A stretch of DNA of 64,000 nucleotides. Source: an uncultured Porphyromonadaceae bacterium (GTDB lineage Bacteria > Bacteroidota > Bacteroidia > Bacteroidales > Muribaculaceae). The DNA is taken from contig CANPGB010000012.1 in assembly GCA_947573485.1 (NCBI GenBank), positions 20,127-84,126 of the forward strand, in the 5' to 3' direction. Of this stretch, positions 8,117 through 17,010 are shown in pieces. Below the pieces are notes generated by a model. That model had not been told where the DNA came from, searched no databases, and was given only the letters and a program-made list of their open reading frames with translations. The position numbers and the translations under genes are program-made. Within the stretch, counting starts at the first letter, position 1. Every line of letters begins with the position of its first letter.

Positions 8117-10316
8117 GCACGATGCGGTCGTTGAGTTCGGCAAGTTTGGCGTTGTTCCAGCGGTCTGTGGTTCCTACGAGGTATCCTGTTATACGCTGAA
8201 GCTTGTCGATAGCCTTGCTGTGGCACACGGGACACTCATGGAGGTCGGCCGAGGCATCCTCGTAGCCGCACTCCATGCAGCGGTTGCGGTTGTGGTTTAC
8301 CGAGCCGTAGCCTATGTTGTGCTCGTCCATAAGGTCTACGATAGCCGAGATGGCATCGGGGTTGTGTGTGGCGTCGCCGTCGATTTCCACGTAGAAGATG
8401 TGTCCGCCGCCTGTAAGAGGGTGGTAGGGAGCCTCTACTTCGGCTTTGTGGCGGGGGCTGCAGTGGTAGTACACCGGCACGTGGTTGGAGTTTGTGTAGT
8501 AAATCTTGTCGGTGATGCCGGGGAGGATGCCGAACGATTTGCGGTCTTTGGCTGTAAACTTGCCGGAGAGGCCTTCGGCGGGGGTGGCGAGTACCGAGAA
8601 ATTGTGCTGATACTGTTCGCAGAAATCGTTGACGCGGCTGCGCATGTGGCCTACAATCTTGAGGCCGAGCGCCTGTGAGTCCTCGCTCTCACCGTGGTGC
8701 TTGCCTGTGAGAGCTATGAGGCACTCGGCGAGACCGATGAAGCCGATGCCGAGGGTTCCCTGGTTGATTACCGGCTCGATTGTTTCTTCGGGTTTGAGCT
8801 TGTCGCCGCCGTTCCAGAGCTTCGACATGAGGAGGGGGAACTGCTTTACGAGGGCGGTTTTCTGGAAGTTGAAGCGGTCGTTGAGCTGGCGTGCGGCAAT
8901 CTCGAGCACATTGTCGAGTTTGCGGAAGAAGAGGGCGAGACGCTCCTCGCGGTCCTGGATAGGCATGCACTCTATGGCAAGGCGCACCAGGTTGATAGTG
9001 GTGAAGGAGAGGTTGCCTCGGCCAACCGAAGTTTTCTCGCCGAAACGGTTTTCGAACACACGTGTGCGGCAACCCATGGTTGCCACTTCGTAGAGGTAAC
9101 GCTTGGGGTCGTCGGCGCGCCATTTCTCATGCTGGTTGAAGGTGGCGTCGAGGTTCACGAAGTTGGGGAAGAAGCGACGTGCCGTAACCTTGCATGCCAG
9201 GCGGTAGAGGTCGTAGTTGGGGTCTTCGGGCAGATAGCTCACACCGCGTTTCTTTTTCCATATCTGTATGGGGAAGATTGCTGTGGCCCCGTTGCCCACA
9301 CCTTCGTAGGTAGAGTTGAGGAGCTCGCGGATAATGCAGCGGCCCTCGGCCGAGGTGTCGGTGCCGTAGTTTATGGAGCTGAATACCACCTGATTGCCGC
9401 CGCGGCTGTGGATGGTGTTCATGTTGTGGATAAAAGCTTCCATAGCCTGGTGCACGCGGCTCACGGTGTGGTTAATGGCGTGCTGCAGCAGGCGTTCTTC
9501 GCCTTCAAGGCCGTCGAGCTCTTTCTTTGTATAATCTTTGAGTTCTACGTTCTTGAGGTGCCCGAGGTCTTTGCCGGTGAGCTGCTCGAGGGTTTCGATT
9601 TCTTCAATGAAAGAAGAGCGAACGAAAGGCGCGAGATAGAAGTCGAAGGCCGGAATAGCCTGGCCGCCGTGCATCTCGTTCTGGGCGGTTTCGAGTGATA
9701 TGCAGGCGATGATAGAAGCGGTCTCGATGCGTTTTGCCGGGCGCGATTCTCCGTGGCCTGCTATGAATCCGTACGAAAGGATGTTGTCGAGCGGGTGCTG
9801 CACGCAGGTGAGGCTCTTGGTGGGGTAGTAATCTTTGTCGTGGATGTGGATGTAGTTGTGGCGGACGGCCTCGCGGGCTTCGGCAGAGAGGAGGTAGTCG
9901 TCGACGAAAGGCTTGGTAGTCTCGCTGGCGAACTTCATCATCATACCTGCGGGAGAGTCGGTGTTCATGTTGGCGTTCTCGCGGGTGATGTCGTTGTTCT
10001 TGGCCTCGATAATCTCGTGGAACATGTCGCGGGTCTTGGCCTTGCGGGCAATGCTTCGCTGGTCGCGGTAAGCAATGTAGCGCTTTGCCACTTCCTTGCG
10101 GGGGCTGTTCATGAGTTCAAGTTCCACCATGTCTTGAATCTCTTCCACGGTCATGCGCTCGGTACCGCGGGCACCAATACGGTCGGCAATCTTGTGTATG
10201 AGGGCCTCGTCTTCGCCGAGGTCTGTGGTGAGCATTGCTTTGCGTATGGCGGCCTTGATTTTTTCTTCGTTGTATCCAACAACGCGTCCGTCGCGCTTTA
10301 CTACTACCTGTATCAT
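8109..10316 (-). CDS. nrdD: anaerobic ribonucleoside-triphosphate reductase
   Basis: A 735-residue class III ribonucleotide reductase that makes dNTPs without oxygen. An N-terminal ATP-cone (VVKRDGRVVGYNEEKI) gives allosteric control; the catalytic barrel follows; near the C-terminus four cysteines in CMECGY...CPVC form the zinc site; the glycyl radical is predicted at Gly715 in the motif RITGYLVG. Length is typical. It is first in an operon with nrdG and two nitroreductases. A canonical promoter lies about 50 nt upstream, with repeated boxes further upstream. It fits an obligate or strict anaerobe lifestyle. Confidence 0.97.
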   Translation of the reverse strand: MIQVVVKRDGRVVGYNEEKIKAAIRKAMLTTDLGEDEALIHKIADRIGARGTERMTVEEIQDMVELELMNSPRKEVAKRYIAYRDQRSIARKAKTRDMFHEIIEAKNNDITRENANMNTDSPAGMMMKFASETTKPFVDDYLLSAEAREAVRHNYIHIHDKDYYPTKSLTCVQHPLDNILSYGFIAGHGESRPAKRIETASIIACISLETAQNEMHGGQAIPAFDFYLAPFVRSSFIEEIETLEQLTGKDLGHLKNVELKDYTKKELDGLEGEERLLQHAINHTVSRVHQAMEAFIHNMNTIHSRGGNQVVFSSINYGTDTSAEGRCIIRELLNSTYEGVGNGATAIFPIQIWKKKRGVSYLPEDPNYDLYRLACKVTARRFFPNFVNLDATFNQHEKWRADDPKRYLYEVATMGCRTRVFENRFGEKTSVGRGNLSFTTINLVRLAIECMPIQDREERLALFFRKLDNVLEIAARQLNDRFNFQKTALVKQFPLLMSKLWNGGDKLKPEETIEPVINQGTLGIGFIGLAECLIALTGKHHGESEDSQALGLKIVGHMRSRVNDFCEQYQHNFSVLATPAEGLSGKFTAKDRKSFGILPGITDKIYYTNSNHVPVYYHCSPRHKAEVEAPYHPLTGGGHIFYVEIDGDATHNPDAISAIVDLMDEHNIGYGSVNHNRNRCMECGYEDASADLHECPVCHSKAIDKLQRITGYLVGTTDRWNNAKLAELNDRIVHE

Positions 10317-10372
10317 CGGGTTATATTTCTAATGTGGTTGAATTATCGGTAAAAGGTTAAGTTTTCTGACTG

Positions 10373-10404
10373 CAAAGCTACGCATAATTATCTGCGCTGG
10401 CAAA
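10373..10404 (-). promoter_or_regulatory. promoter of the nrdD operon
   Basis: On the minus strand TTTG (10404-10401), a 20-nt spacer, then TAGCTTTG (10380-10373), an exact match to the Bacteroidetes sigma-ABfr consensus. Transcription would begin near 10367 and give a leader of about 50 nt. Confidence 0.75.
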
Positions 10405-10437
10405 TATTTTGTGCTTAAAATTGTTTGTGATTTTTCG

Positions 10438-10516
10438 TTTTGGAAAACTTTGGAGCGTTGCCAAAATCATAAATAATTAATATATAGCGTATTGCAAAAT
10501 ATTTTGGAAAACTTTT
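10438..10516. repeat. pair of direct repeats upstream of nrdD
   Basis: The 14-base sequence TTTTGGAAAACTTT occurs at 10438-10451 and again at 10502-10515, 64 bp apart centre to centre. Both copies lie upstream of the nrdD -33 box, around -75 and -140 relative to the predicted start. Their position fits binding sites for a regulator, but no regulator is identified. Confidence 0.6.
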
Positions 10517-10566
10517 ACTACTTGGTGGTTCTTTGATGTTTTCATAAATAGCGTACGGGTACGCGA

Positions 10567-10604
10567 ACCGGGCACACCATAGCTCTCGCTGCGGTGTGCC
10601 CGGT
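10567..10604 (-). terminator. hairpin downstream of gdhA
   Basis: Perfect 12-bp arms (10567-10578 and 10593-10604) with a 14-nt loop, 37 nt after the gdhA stop. No U tract follows on the minus strand, so it may act as a 3-prime end stabiliser or factor-dependent terminator. A smaller inverted repeat GCGTAC-GG-GTACGC abuts it at 10551-10564. Between 10317 and 10640 I see no gene: only the nrdD promoter, the direct repeats and these hairpins. Confidence 0.55.
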
Positions 10605-10640
10605 AGGGTAAATGATACTTGTGTTAGAGGAGGTTCTTTA

Positions 10641-11996
10641 TCAGCAAACTCCGAGGCCCATCATGGCGTTGGCCACCTTCATGAAGCCTGCGATGTTGGC
10701 GCCCTTCATGTAGTTGATGTAGCCGTCGGCTTCCACGCCGTAGGTGAGGCACTGCTCGTGGATGTCGGTCATGATAGTGTGGAGTTTTTCGTCGACTTCT
10801 TCGGCCGACCATTGGAGGTGCATGGCGTTCTGGCTCATTTCGAGACCCGAGGTAGCCACACCGCCTGCGTTCACGGCCTTGCCGGGAGCGTATGTTGTGC
10901 GCGATTCGATGAAGGCGTCGATAGCTTCGGGGGTGCAACCCATGTTCGAAACTTCGGCTACCATTTCAACGCCGTTGGCGATAAGAGCCTTGGCGTCGTC
11001 GCCGTTAAGCTCGTTCTGGGTAGCGCAGGGGAGTGCTATATCCACTTTCTGCTCCCAGGGTTTGCGGCCTGCGAAGAAGGTAGAGCCTGCGAATTTCTCG
11101 GCGTAGGGAGCAACCACGTCGTTACCCGAAGCACGGAGTTCGAGCATGTAGTTGATCTTTTCGCTGTCGAGACCGGCGGGGTCGAGGATGTAGCCGTCGG
11201 GGCCGGAGATTGTGATAACCTTGGCACCGAGTTCGGTAGCCTTGAGGGCTGCGCCCCATGCCACGTTACCGAAGCCTGAGATAGCTATGGTCTTGCCTTT
11301 GATGCTGTCGTTGCGCTGCTTGAGCATGTTCTGCACAAAGTAGAGAGCGCCGAAACCGGTAGCCTCGGGACGGATGCGGCTGCCGCCGAACTCCATGGCT
11401 TTGCCGGTGAAAGTGCCGTCGTGCTGGTTTACGAGGCGCTTGTACATGCCGTACATGTAGCCTACTTCGCGGCCACCTACGCCGATGTCGCCTGCGGGAA
11501 CGTCGCGGTCAGGACCGAGGTTCTTCCAGAGACCGAGCATGAAGGCCTGGCAGAAGCGCATGATTTCGCGGTCGCTCTTGCCGCGGGGCGAGAAGTCGCT
11601 ACCGCCTTTTGCGCCGCCCATGGGGAGGGTGGTGAGAGCGTTTTTGAAAGTCTGCTCGAAGCCGAGGAATTTAAGGATAGAGAGGTTTACCGAAGCGTGG
11701 AAACGGATGCCGCCTTTGTACGGGCCAATGGCGTTGTTGAACTGCACGCGGTAGCCGATGTTGTTCTGTACTTCGCCTTTATCGTCGAGCCATGTAACGC
11801 GGAAGGTTACGATGCGGTCGGGTTCGACCATACGCTCGATTATTTTATTACGCTCGAACTCGGGGTGCTGGTTGTAGATTCCTTCAACCGACATAAGCAC
11901 CTCGCGGACAGCCTGGAGGTATTCTTTCTCGCCCGGGTGCTTGGCCTCGAGGGCGGACATGATTGAGTTGATTTCCATATCTGCTTGTTGTTTCAT
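10641..11996 (-). CDS. gdhA: NADP-type glutamate dehydrogenase
   Basis: A 451-residue hexameric glutamate dehydrogenase that links 2-oxoglutarate and ammonia to glutamate. The family motifs are clear: RVTWLDDKGE, GPYKGGIRFH with the active-site Lys region, LPMGGAKGGSDF, DVPAGDIGVGGREVGYM, and a Rossmann segment ISGFGNVAWGAA. Length is typical. The start could be the first ATG (11996, preceded by a purine-rich GGCGGGGA) or the ATG six codons later; I kept the first. A promoter lies 46-75 nt upstream. The gene stands alone, with a hairpin after it. Confidence 0.96.
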   Translation of the reverse strand: MKQQADMEINSIMSALEAKHPGEKEYLQAVREVLMSVEGIYNQHPEFERNKIIERMVEPDRIVTFRVTWLDDKGEVQNNIGYRVQFNNAIGPYKGGIRFHASVNLSILKFLGFEQTFKNALTTLPMGGAKGGSDFSPRGKSDREIMRFCQAFMLGLWKNLGPDRDVPAGDIGVGGREVGYMYGMYKRLVNQHDGTFTGKAMEFGGSRIRPEATGFGALYFVQNMLKQRNDSIKGKTIAISGFGNVAWGAALKATELGAKVITISGPDGYILDPAGLDSEKINYMLELRASGNDVVAPYAEKFAGSTFFAGRKPWEQKVDIALPCATQNELNGDDAKALIANGVEMVAEVSNMGCTPEAIDAFIESRTTYAPGKAVNAGGVATSGLEMSQNAMHLQWSAEEVDEKLHTIMTDIHEQCLTYGVEADGYINYMKGANIAGFMKVANAMMGLGVC

Positions 11997-12041
11997 TTCC
12001 CCGCCGCAATCGGCGACGGTTGAGTTTTAGGTTAACACTGG

Positions 12042-12071
12042 CAAAGATACAAAATAATTGGCTAATGCAAA
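12042..12071 (-). promoter_or_regulatory. promoter of gdhA
   Basis: Minus-strand TTTG (12071-12068), an 18-nt spacer and TATCTTTG (12049-12042). Transcription would begin near 12036 and give a leader of about 40 nt before the gdhA start at 11996. Confidence 0.6.
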
Positions 12072-12182
12072 TTTTTTATCACCTTTTTTTTACAAAAAAA
12101 TTGTGGAAATATGTAAGGTGTGTTATAGGCCTGCTTAGGGTTGAGCTGCCGCCCGCTTGCAAAGTGCCATTAAATATATGAG

Positions 12183-12671
12183 TTAATGCAGCTCTATCAC
12201 CTCGCAGTCGCGCATATCGCTACCGTCGATAGTCAGGAGCACGAGCGTGCGTGTTTTGTGCCACCCCTGCTGGCCTGCGGCGCCGGGGTTGATATGGAGC
12301 ACGCCGAGCTCGGAGTCGTACATCACCTTTAATATATGTGAGTGTCCGTCGATCATCAGCCGTATGCCCTCGTCGCGCAGCAGTTTCTTCATGCCCGGGC
12401 GCCATTTGCCGGGGTAGCCGCCTATGTGCGTCATAAGTACTTTAACCCCCTCTACTTCAAAGATGAGCAGCTCGGGGCAGCGGCGTCGCACAGTGCCGCT
12501 GTCTATGTTGCCGCACACGGCGCGTACGGGGCATATGCCTTCGAGGCGCATCACAATATCGTAGTCGCCGATGTCGCCTGCATGCCATATTTCGTCGCAA
12601 TCCTTGAGGTAGAGGGCGAAACGGTCGTCCCAATAGCCGTGGGTGTCGCTGAGTATTCCTATCCGTTTCAT
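12183..12671 (-). CDS. YfcE/MJ0936-family metallophosphoesterase
   Basis: A 162-residue calcineurin-like phosphodiesterase. Metal-binding motifs are visible: ILSDTHG, HAGDIGD, CGNID, then MTHIGGYP and DGHSHI, then the last LHINPGA. This is the short one-domain type whose members hydrolyse artificial phosphodiesters; the natural substrate is usually unknown. I chose the ATG at 12671, which overlaps the rarA stop by 4 nt (ATGA); a longer reading would extend into rarA. Cotranscribed with rarA. Confidence 0.9.
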   Translation of the reverse strand: MKRIGILSDTHGYWDDRFALYLKDCDEIWHAGDIGDYDIVMRLEGICPVRAVCGNIDSGTVRRRCPELLIFEVEGVKVLMTHIGGYPGKWRPGMKKLLRDEGIRLMIDGHSHILKVMYDSELGVLHINPGAAGQQGWHKTRTLVLLTIDGSDMRDCEVIELH

Positions 12672-13948
12672 TTGGAGTCCTCTCCCCAGCGGGCGCGGTG
12701 ACGTTGGAGCATTACATCCTCGGCAGGATTGGCGCAAGGGTGCCAGAATTGTTTGCCTGCAATTTCGTCGGGTCGGAACTGCTGCCGCACGAAGTTACCG
12801 GGGTAATCGTGTGCGTAGAGGTAGTTCTTGCCGTAGCCGAGTTGCTTCATGAGCGAGGTGGGGGCGTTGCGCAGGTGCAGAGGCACGGGGAGGTTGCCGC
12901 TGCGCTCGACTTCGGCCAGGGCTGCATCTATGGCGAGGTATGCCGAGTTGCTTTTCGGCGACTGGGCAAGGTAAATGGCGCACTCCGAGAGGGGTATGCG
13001 CCCCTCCGGCATGCCTATCTTCTGCAGGATAGAAAAGGTGGTGTCGGCAATGAGCATGGCGTTGGGGTTTGCCAGCCCTATATCTTCTGAGGCGAGAATC
13101 ACCATGCGGCGGGCAATGAACTCGGGGTCTTCGCCTCCGGCAATCATGCGTGCGAGCCAGTAGACTGCGGCGTCGGGGTCGCTGCCGCGTATGCTCTTTA
13201 TGAAGGCCGAGATAATGTCGTAGTGCATCTCGCCGTTCTTGTCGTAGGCCTGCGGGTTTTCTTGCAAGCGCTCGGTGACAACTTTGTCGTTGATAACTAT
13301 GCTCTCGCCTATGGGTGTCGATTGTTCGAGCAGGTCGAGTATGTTGAGAAGCTTGCGTGCATCGCCACCGGCATAGCGGAAGAGGGCTGTAGTCTCTTCG
13401 ACGCGAACATTATTTTGCCGGAGAATCTCGTCGGTGCTCACGGCGCGCTCGAGCAGGGTGCGCAGATCGGCTTCTTCGAGCGGGCGCAGAGTGTACACCT
13501 GGGCGCGGGAGAGCAAAGGACGTATGACTTCGAACGAAGGGTTCTCGGTTGTGGCACCTATGAGAGTCACGGTGCCGTTCTCGACGGCGCCGAGGAGACT
13601 ATCCTGCTGCGACTTGCTGAAACGGTGTATTTCGTCGATGAAGAGAATCGGCCTGCCTTGCGAGAACATGCCGGCGGCCTCGCGCTGGGCGCGCTCTATA
13701 ACCTCGCGCACGTCTTTTACGCCCGATGTCACCGCCGAGAGGGTAAAAAAGGCGCTCTTGGTGGTGTTGGCTATGATACGGGCGAGGGTTGTCTTGCCTA
13801 CCCCCGGAGGGCCCCAGAGGATAAACGACGATATTTTGCCGGAATCTATCATCCGGCGTATGATGCCGTTGGGGCCGACGAGGTGCTGCTGCCCGATATA
13901 CTGGTCGAGAGTCTGCGGACGAAGCCGTTCTGCCAATGGCTGATTCAT
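12668..13948 (-). CDS. rarA: replication-associated recombination protein A
   Basis: A 426-residue AAA+ ATPase of the RarA/MgsA/WRNIP1 group, which acts at stalled replication forks. Walker A is GPPGVGKTT, Walker B is LFIDEIHRF, sensor 1 is GATTENPSFEV, and the C-terminal tetramerisation part contains SIRGSDPDAAVYWLARM and ASEDIGLANP. I chose the ATG at 13948 (MNQPLAERLRP), the conserved N-terminus; a longer reading passes through a hairpin region. A TAACTTTG box lies at 14013-14020 upstream. Followed by a YfcE-type phosphoesterase with a 4-nt overlap. Confidence 0.95.
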   Translation of the reverse strand: MNQPLAERLRPQTLDQYIGQQHLVGPNGIIRRMIDSGKISSFILWGPPGVGKTTLARIIANTTKSAFFTLSAVTSGVKDVREVIERAQREAAGMFSQGRPILFIDEIHRFSKSQQDSLLGAVENGTVTLIGATTENPSFEVIRPLLSRAQVYTLRPLEEADLRTLLERAVSTDEILRQNNVRVEETTALFRYAGGDARKLLNILDLLEQSTPIGESIVINDKVVTERLQENPQAYDKNGEMHYDIISAFIKSIRGSDPDAAVYWLARMIAGGEDPEFIARRMVILASEDIGLANPNAMLIADTTFSILQKIGMPEGRIPLSECAIYLAQSPKSNSAYLAIDAALAEVERSGNLPVPLHLRNAPTSLMKQLGYGKNYLYAHDYPGNFVRQQFRPDEIAGKQFWHPCANPAEDVMLQRHRARWGEDSK

Positions 13949-13970
13949 TGTTCGGTAGTATTTTTGAAAA

Positions 13971-14005
13971 AGGAGGGCTCGCGCCAATGCAGGCGAAGCC
14001 CTCCT
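13971..14005 (-). terminator. terminator of the TPR gene / leader hairpin of rarA
   Basis: Arms AGGAGGGCT (13971-13979) and AGCCCTCCT (13997-14005) pair perfectly and a TTTTTC run follows on the minus strand, as for an intrinsic terminator of the TPR gene that ends at 14026. A TAACTTTG box for rarA (14020-14013) lies just upstream, so a transcript from it would begin inside or next to this hairpin. Confidence 0.65.
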
Positions 14006-14025
14006 TACAATGCAAAGTTATGAAA

Positions 14026-15648
14026 TTATTCTTTGGGAGTGAGCAGGTCTTTCACTACATTGTATTTGTCGGTGAAGTAAGCCTGCTTTTCTTTGTCAAT
14101 GTTGAAGTTAGCGTAGTACATGATCTCGAAAGAGTAGGCCTCGCGGTAGAGCTTGAGAGCGTTCGAGGGGTTGGCGGGATTCATGTTCTCGGGGTCGGCG
14201 TCGAGAGCTGCGAGCATCTTGTCGTAAGCCTCGATGGCAGCTGCGTCGGGTTTCTTGCCGTTGCGGGCCACGTTGAGGCCGGCCTGACGCTGGTAGAAGA
14301 CGGGCACTGCCTCGGCTGCGCGGTCGATGAGGCCGTTGATTACCTCGAGGCCACGGTCGGCGAGCTGAACGGCCTGGAGCGAGTCGGTTTCGTTAAGGGC
14401 GGCGTTGAGGTAGCGGCCCGAAGCACCGAAGAGGTCGTTGATCGAGGGGTTCTCCTGGAGTTTGAGGTATGCGTCGTAAGCCTCGGCCGATTTGCCGTAC
14501 ATCTTCTTCTGCGAGTAGAGAGTGGAGAGGTTTTTGAGGAGGTCGCTGTTGTCGGGGTCGTTCTTGGCGGCTACCTCATACTGCACGATTGCGAGGGAGT
14601 CCTGACCGATTCCGTTGAGGGCGTCGGCATAGGTCACGTAGTCGTTGGTGGTGAAGTGCTCACCTTTGTGTGCTGCAAAGAACTTGGCGGCGTTGTCGGC
14701 GGCAGCCTGGTAGTTTTCGAGCTTGGCCTGGTTGAGGAATACGAGGCGCTGCGACTGGAAGTCGTTGGGGTCCTGTGCGAGGATTTCCTCGGCAACTTTC
14801 AGCGACTCGGGATATTTCTCACCCCAGTAGAGGAGCACTGCGTAGCGCGATTTATCTTCGGGGAAGTGGTTGGGGTTCTGGATATACTGGCCGTAGAGCT
14901 CCGAAGCCTTCTTCCAGTGGTCGGCCTTGAAGTATTTCTCGGCGAGCTCGCGCTGAGCCATTGCCGAGTTGGGCTGCTGCTGGAGGAGTTCCTCGAGTTT
15001 CTGGATACTGTAGTTCTTGTTTACATAGAAATAGGCGTTGGCATATTTCACGTAGCCTTCAGAGTTGGCGGGGTCGTTGAGGATAGCGTTCTCGTATTTT
15101 GCAGCAGCGGCGCCGAAGTCCTGTGCATCGGCGAGCATGTCGCCTTCAAGGATGTAGATAGAGGGCTCCTGGTTCTTCGATGTCTTGCGGGCATCGTTGA
15201 GGTAGCTCTGAATTTCCTTGGTGTATTTCACGGGGTCGGCGTTGTAGTATGCGCGTGCTATCGACACGAGCACCTCGGCATCTTTCTTGGCAAGCTTTTT
15301 GGCAGTCTTGAAGTTGTTTTCGGCAGCCTGTGCGTTACCGTTGAGGAGGTCGAGGGCACCGAGGCCAACATAGTTGTATCCGTTATCGGCATTGAGCTCG
15401 AGACCCTTGTCGAAGTACGATTTGGCAGCGGCTTTGTCGCCCTGCACGAGCATCACCTGGCCGAGGTAGTAGTTGGCCAGCGACTGGTCGGTGGTGGGGT
15501 CGTTCAGCGTGCGCTCGAGGATAGTGCGGGCGTTGGCATGCTGACCGGCTTTGTAATATTCAATGCCGTCTTTGTAGCCCTGGGTCTGCGCTGAGGCGAG
15601 AAGGCTTCCGGCGGCAAGGAGTAGAGAAAAGAAAAGGGTTTTCTTCAT
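14026..15648 (-). CDS. exported tetratricopeptide-repeat protein
   Basis: A 540-residue protein with a signal peptide (MKKTLFFSLLLAAGSLLASA) followed almost entirely by TPR helices, with repeated A-x-x-x-Y/F and P-x-x-x patterns. Such proteins act as periplasmic scaffolds. It lies 62 nt downstream of a PstS-like lipoprotein and a two-helix membrane protein, an order seen in Bacteroidales downstream of ExbB/ExbD/TonB genes; those energising genes are not in this window. Partner unknown. Confidence 0.85.
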   Translation of the reverse strand: MKKTLFFSLLLAAGSLLASAQTQGYKDGIEYYKAGQHANARTILERTLNDPTTDQSLANYYLGQVMLVQGDKAAAKSYFDKGLELNADNGYNYVGLGALDLLNGNAQAAENNFKTAKKLAKKDAEVLVSIARAYYNADPVKYTKEIQSYLNDARKTSKNQEPSIYILEGDMLADAQDFGAAAAKYENAILNDPANSEGYVKYANAYFYVNKNYSIQKLEELLQQQPNSAMAQRELAEKYFKADHWKKASELYGQYIQNPNHFPEDKSRYAVLLYWGEKYPESLKVAEEILAQDPNDFQSQRLVFLNQAKLENYQAAADNAAKFFAAHKGEHFTTNDYVTYADALNGIGQDSLAIVQYEVAAKNDPDNSDLLKNLSTLYSQKKMYGKSAEAYDAYLKLQENPSINDLFGASGRYLNAALNETDSLQAVQLADRGLEVINGLIDRAAEAVPVFYQRQAGLNVARNGKKPDAAAIEAYDKMLAALDADPENMNPANPSNALKLYREAYSFEIMYYANFNIDKEKQAYFTDKYNVVKDLLTPKE

Positions 15649-15710
15649 CGTGTCTGTTTGGGTTTATGTTGGTTTATTACTGTTTACTTTGAGAATTGTC
15701 GGGTGTATAG

Positions 15711-16727
15711 TTATTCTGTTTCGGGCAGCTCAACCTGCTGCACGCTCACACGTGCGGGCAGTATGCCTGTCTTCATGATTATCTTCTGGCCGATAGGGCC
15801 GGTTACGAAGGAGTAGAAACCGCCGGCGACATTCGATGTCGAGGCTGTGGTAATCATGTAAATTTGACGGAAGAGGGGGTATGAGCCGTCGAAAATATAC
15901 TGCTGGTAAGGCTTGTATGCTCTTACTTCGTTGTCGCGGTTCACTTTGAGCACCTTCACGCGCTGGGTGAGTGTGGCACCCATCACGGCGCCGTCGGAGA
16001 GCACGCTTTCGGCGAGTTCCTCACGGCTCATGTCGGCGCTGTCCATGTCTGATGTGATCCAGCTAACGCCGAGCACACCAATGGCGTTGGGGTTTTCTTC
16101 CACAACCTTGAATACTTCGGGGATAGAGCCTGCGGCGAAAACGTTGGGGCCGAGGTTGCGTCCCTGCAGGAGCGAGTCGCTCAGGAAGGTGGCGAGCGAT
16201 GAGCCTGTCTGGTCGAGCACCACTTTTATGGCTCCGAGCTTCGAGGGCTCGAGGTCGTTCCACTGCGACGATTCGCCCGACATAATGTCGGCGAGCTCAC
16301 TCACGGTGAGTTTCTCGCAGGTGTTTGCGGGGTTGACAATAAAGGCAACGGCGTCGACGGCGATTTTTGCCGAGCGCACGTTTATGTTAGCTCCGCGTTC
16401 CTTTTTATATTTAGCCTTGAGGGCCGATTTTTCCTGAGGAGTGACATCGCGGCTCACGACAATTGTGCGCGTGTTGAGGCTGAAGAGCGAGTCGAAGGCC
16501 TCCGACTGGGTGCCGTAGCGCACGAGGATGTGGGCGTCGGGGTACTGGTATTCAAAGACATCGACCTCCTGCTTGAGTATGTTCTCGAAGGTGTTGTCGC
16601 ACACCATGGTTGCCGTTCCCGAGGTAGAGGAGTGCGGGTCTTTCTCGTACTTCAGGCACGAAGTCGCACCCAGACCCATTGCAAGGGTCAGGGATGCGGC
16701 TGCTATATAATTGAATCTGAAATTCAT
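15711..16727 (-). CDS. PstS-like substrate-binding lipoprotein
   Basis: A 338-residue protein with the fold pattern of type-2 periplasmic binding proteins of the phosphate/PstS group: TRTIVVSRDVTPQEKSAL, AVAFIVNPANTCEKLTVSELADIMSG, and TGSSLATFLSDSLLQG. The N-terminus carries an export signal with Cys24 in an ATSC lipobox. I chose the ATG at 16727, which leaves a normal signal peptide. No phosphate ABC permease or ATPase is nearby, so a role in phosphate uptake is not supported; it may serve an envelope complex with the adjacent TPR protein. Confidence 0.82.
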   Translation of the reverse strand: MNFRFNYIAAASLTLAMGLGATSCLKYEKDPHSSTSGTATMVCDNTFENILKQEVDVFEYQYPDAHILVRYGTQSEAFDSLFSLNTRTIVVSRDVTPQEKSALKAKYKKERGANINVRSAKIAVDAVAFIVNPANTCEKLTVSELADIMSGESSQWNDLEPSKLGAIKVVLDQTGSSLATFLSDSLLQGRNLGPNVFAAGSIPEVFKVVEENPNAIGVLGVSWITSDMDSADMSREELAESVLSDGAVMGATLTQRVKVLKVNRDNEVRAYKPYQQYIFDGSYPLFRQIYMITTASTSNVAGGFYSFVTGPIGQKIIMKTGILPARVSVQQVELPETE

Positions 16728-16746
16728 AAGAGTGTGTCTTTGTTTG

Positions 16747-17010
16747 TCAGTCAATACCTTTCACCTGGCGGTAAGCACGCCAGAGGCCGTAGATGATAAG
16801 CACGATGCCTACCACATAGCGCGTCCATGCCCAGTCGCCTCCCCAATTGAAGAAGTTGATGAGCAGCAGAACGCCCATGCCTACATAAATCACAATCATG
16901 ATGATACCGAAAATGGTACGCATGATGTGGCCTGCGGCGGGAGTGTTCTCGCGTTCTTCGAGACGCTGGCGGCGTTTTTCTTCGGGGGTGGGGATGTTGT
17001 ATTCGCTCAT
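16747..17010 (-). CDS. small two-helix membrane protein
   Basis: 87 residues: a charged N-terminus (EEKRRQRLEERE), then two hydrophobic helices (about residues 30-52 and 63-80) joined by FNWGGDWAWTR. I do not recognise a named family. It starts the small operon with the PstS-like lipoprotein (19 nt later) and the TPR protein. Upstream to the fmt stop (17011-17217) I see no gene and no exact -7 match on this strand. Confidence 0.75.
   Translation of the reverse strand: MSEYNIPTPEEKRRQRLEERENTPAAGHIMRTIFGIIMIVIYVGMGVLLLINFFNWGGDWAWTRYVVGIVLIIYGLWRAYRQVKGID

Noticed and set aside
10551..10604. Small RNA or riboswitch upstream of nrdD
   Set aside because: The hairpins are oriented and placed like the 3-prime end of gdhA; no conserved riboswitch core was recognised.
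13936..15594. Open frame of about 552 codons opposite the TPR gene
   Set aside because: Low-complexity Val/Glu/Gly composition, no recognisable domain, no promoter; shadow of a highly biased gene.
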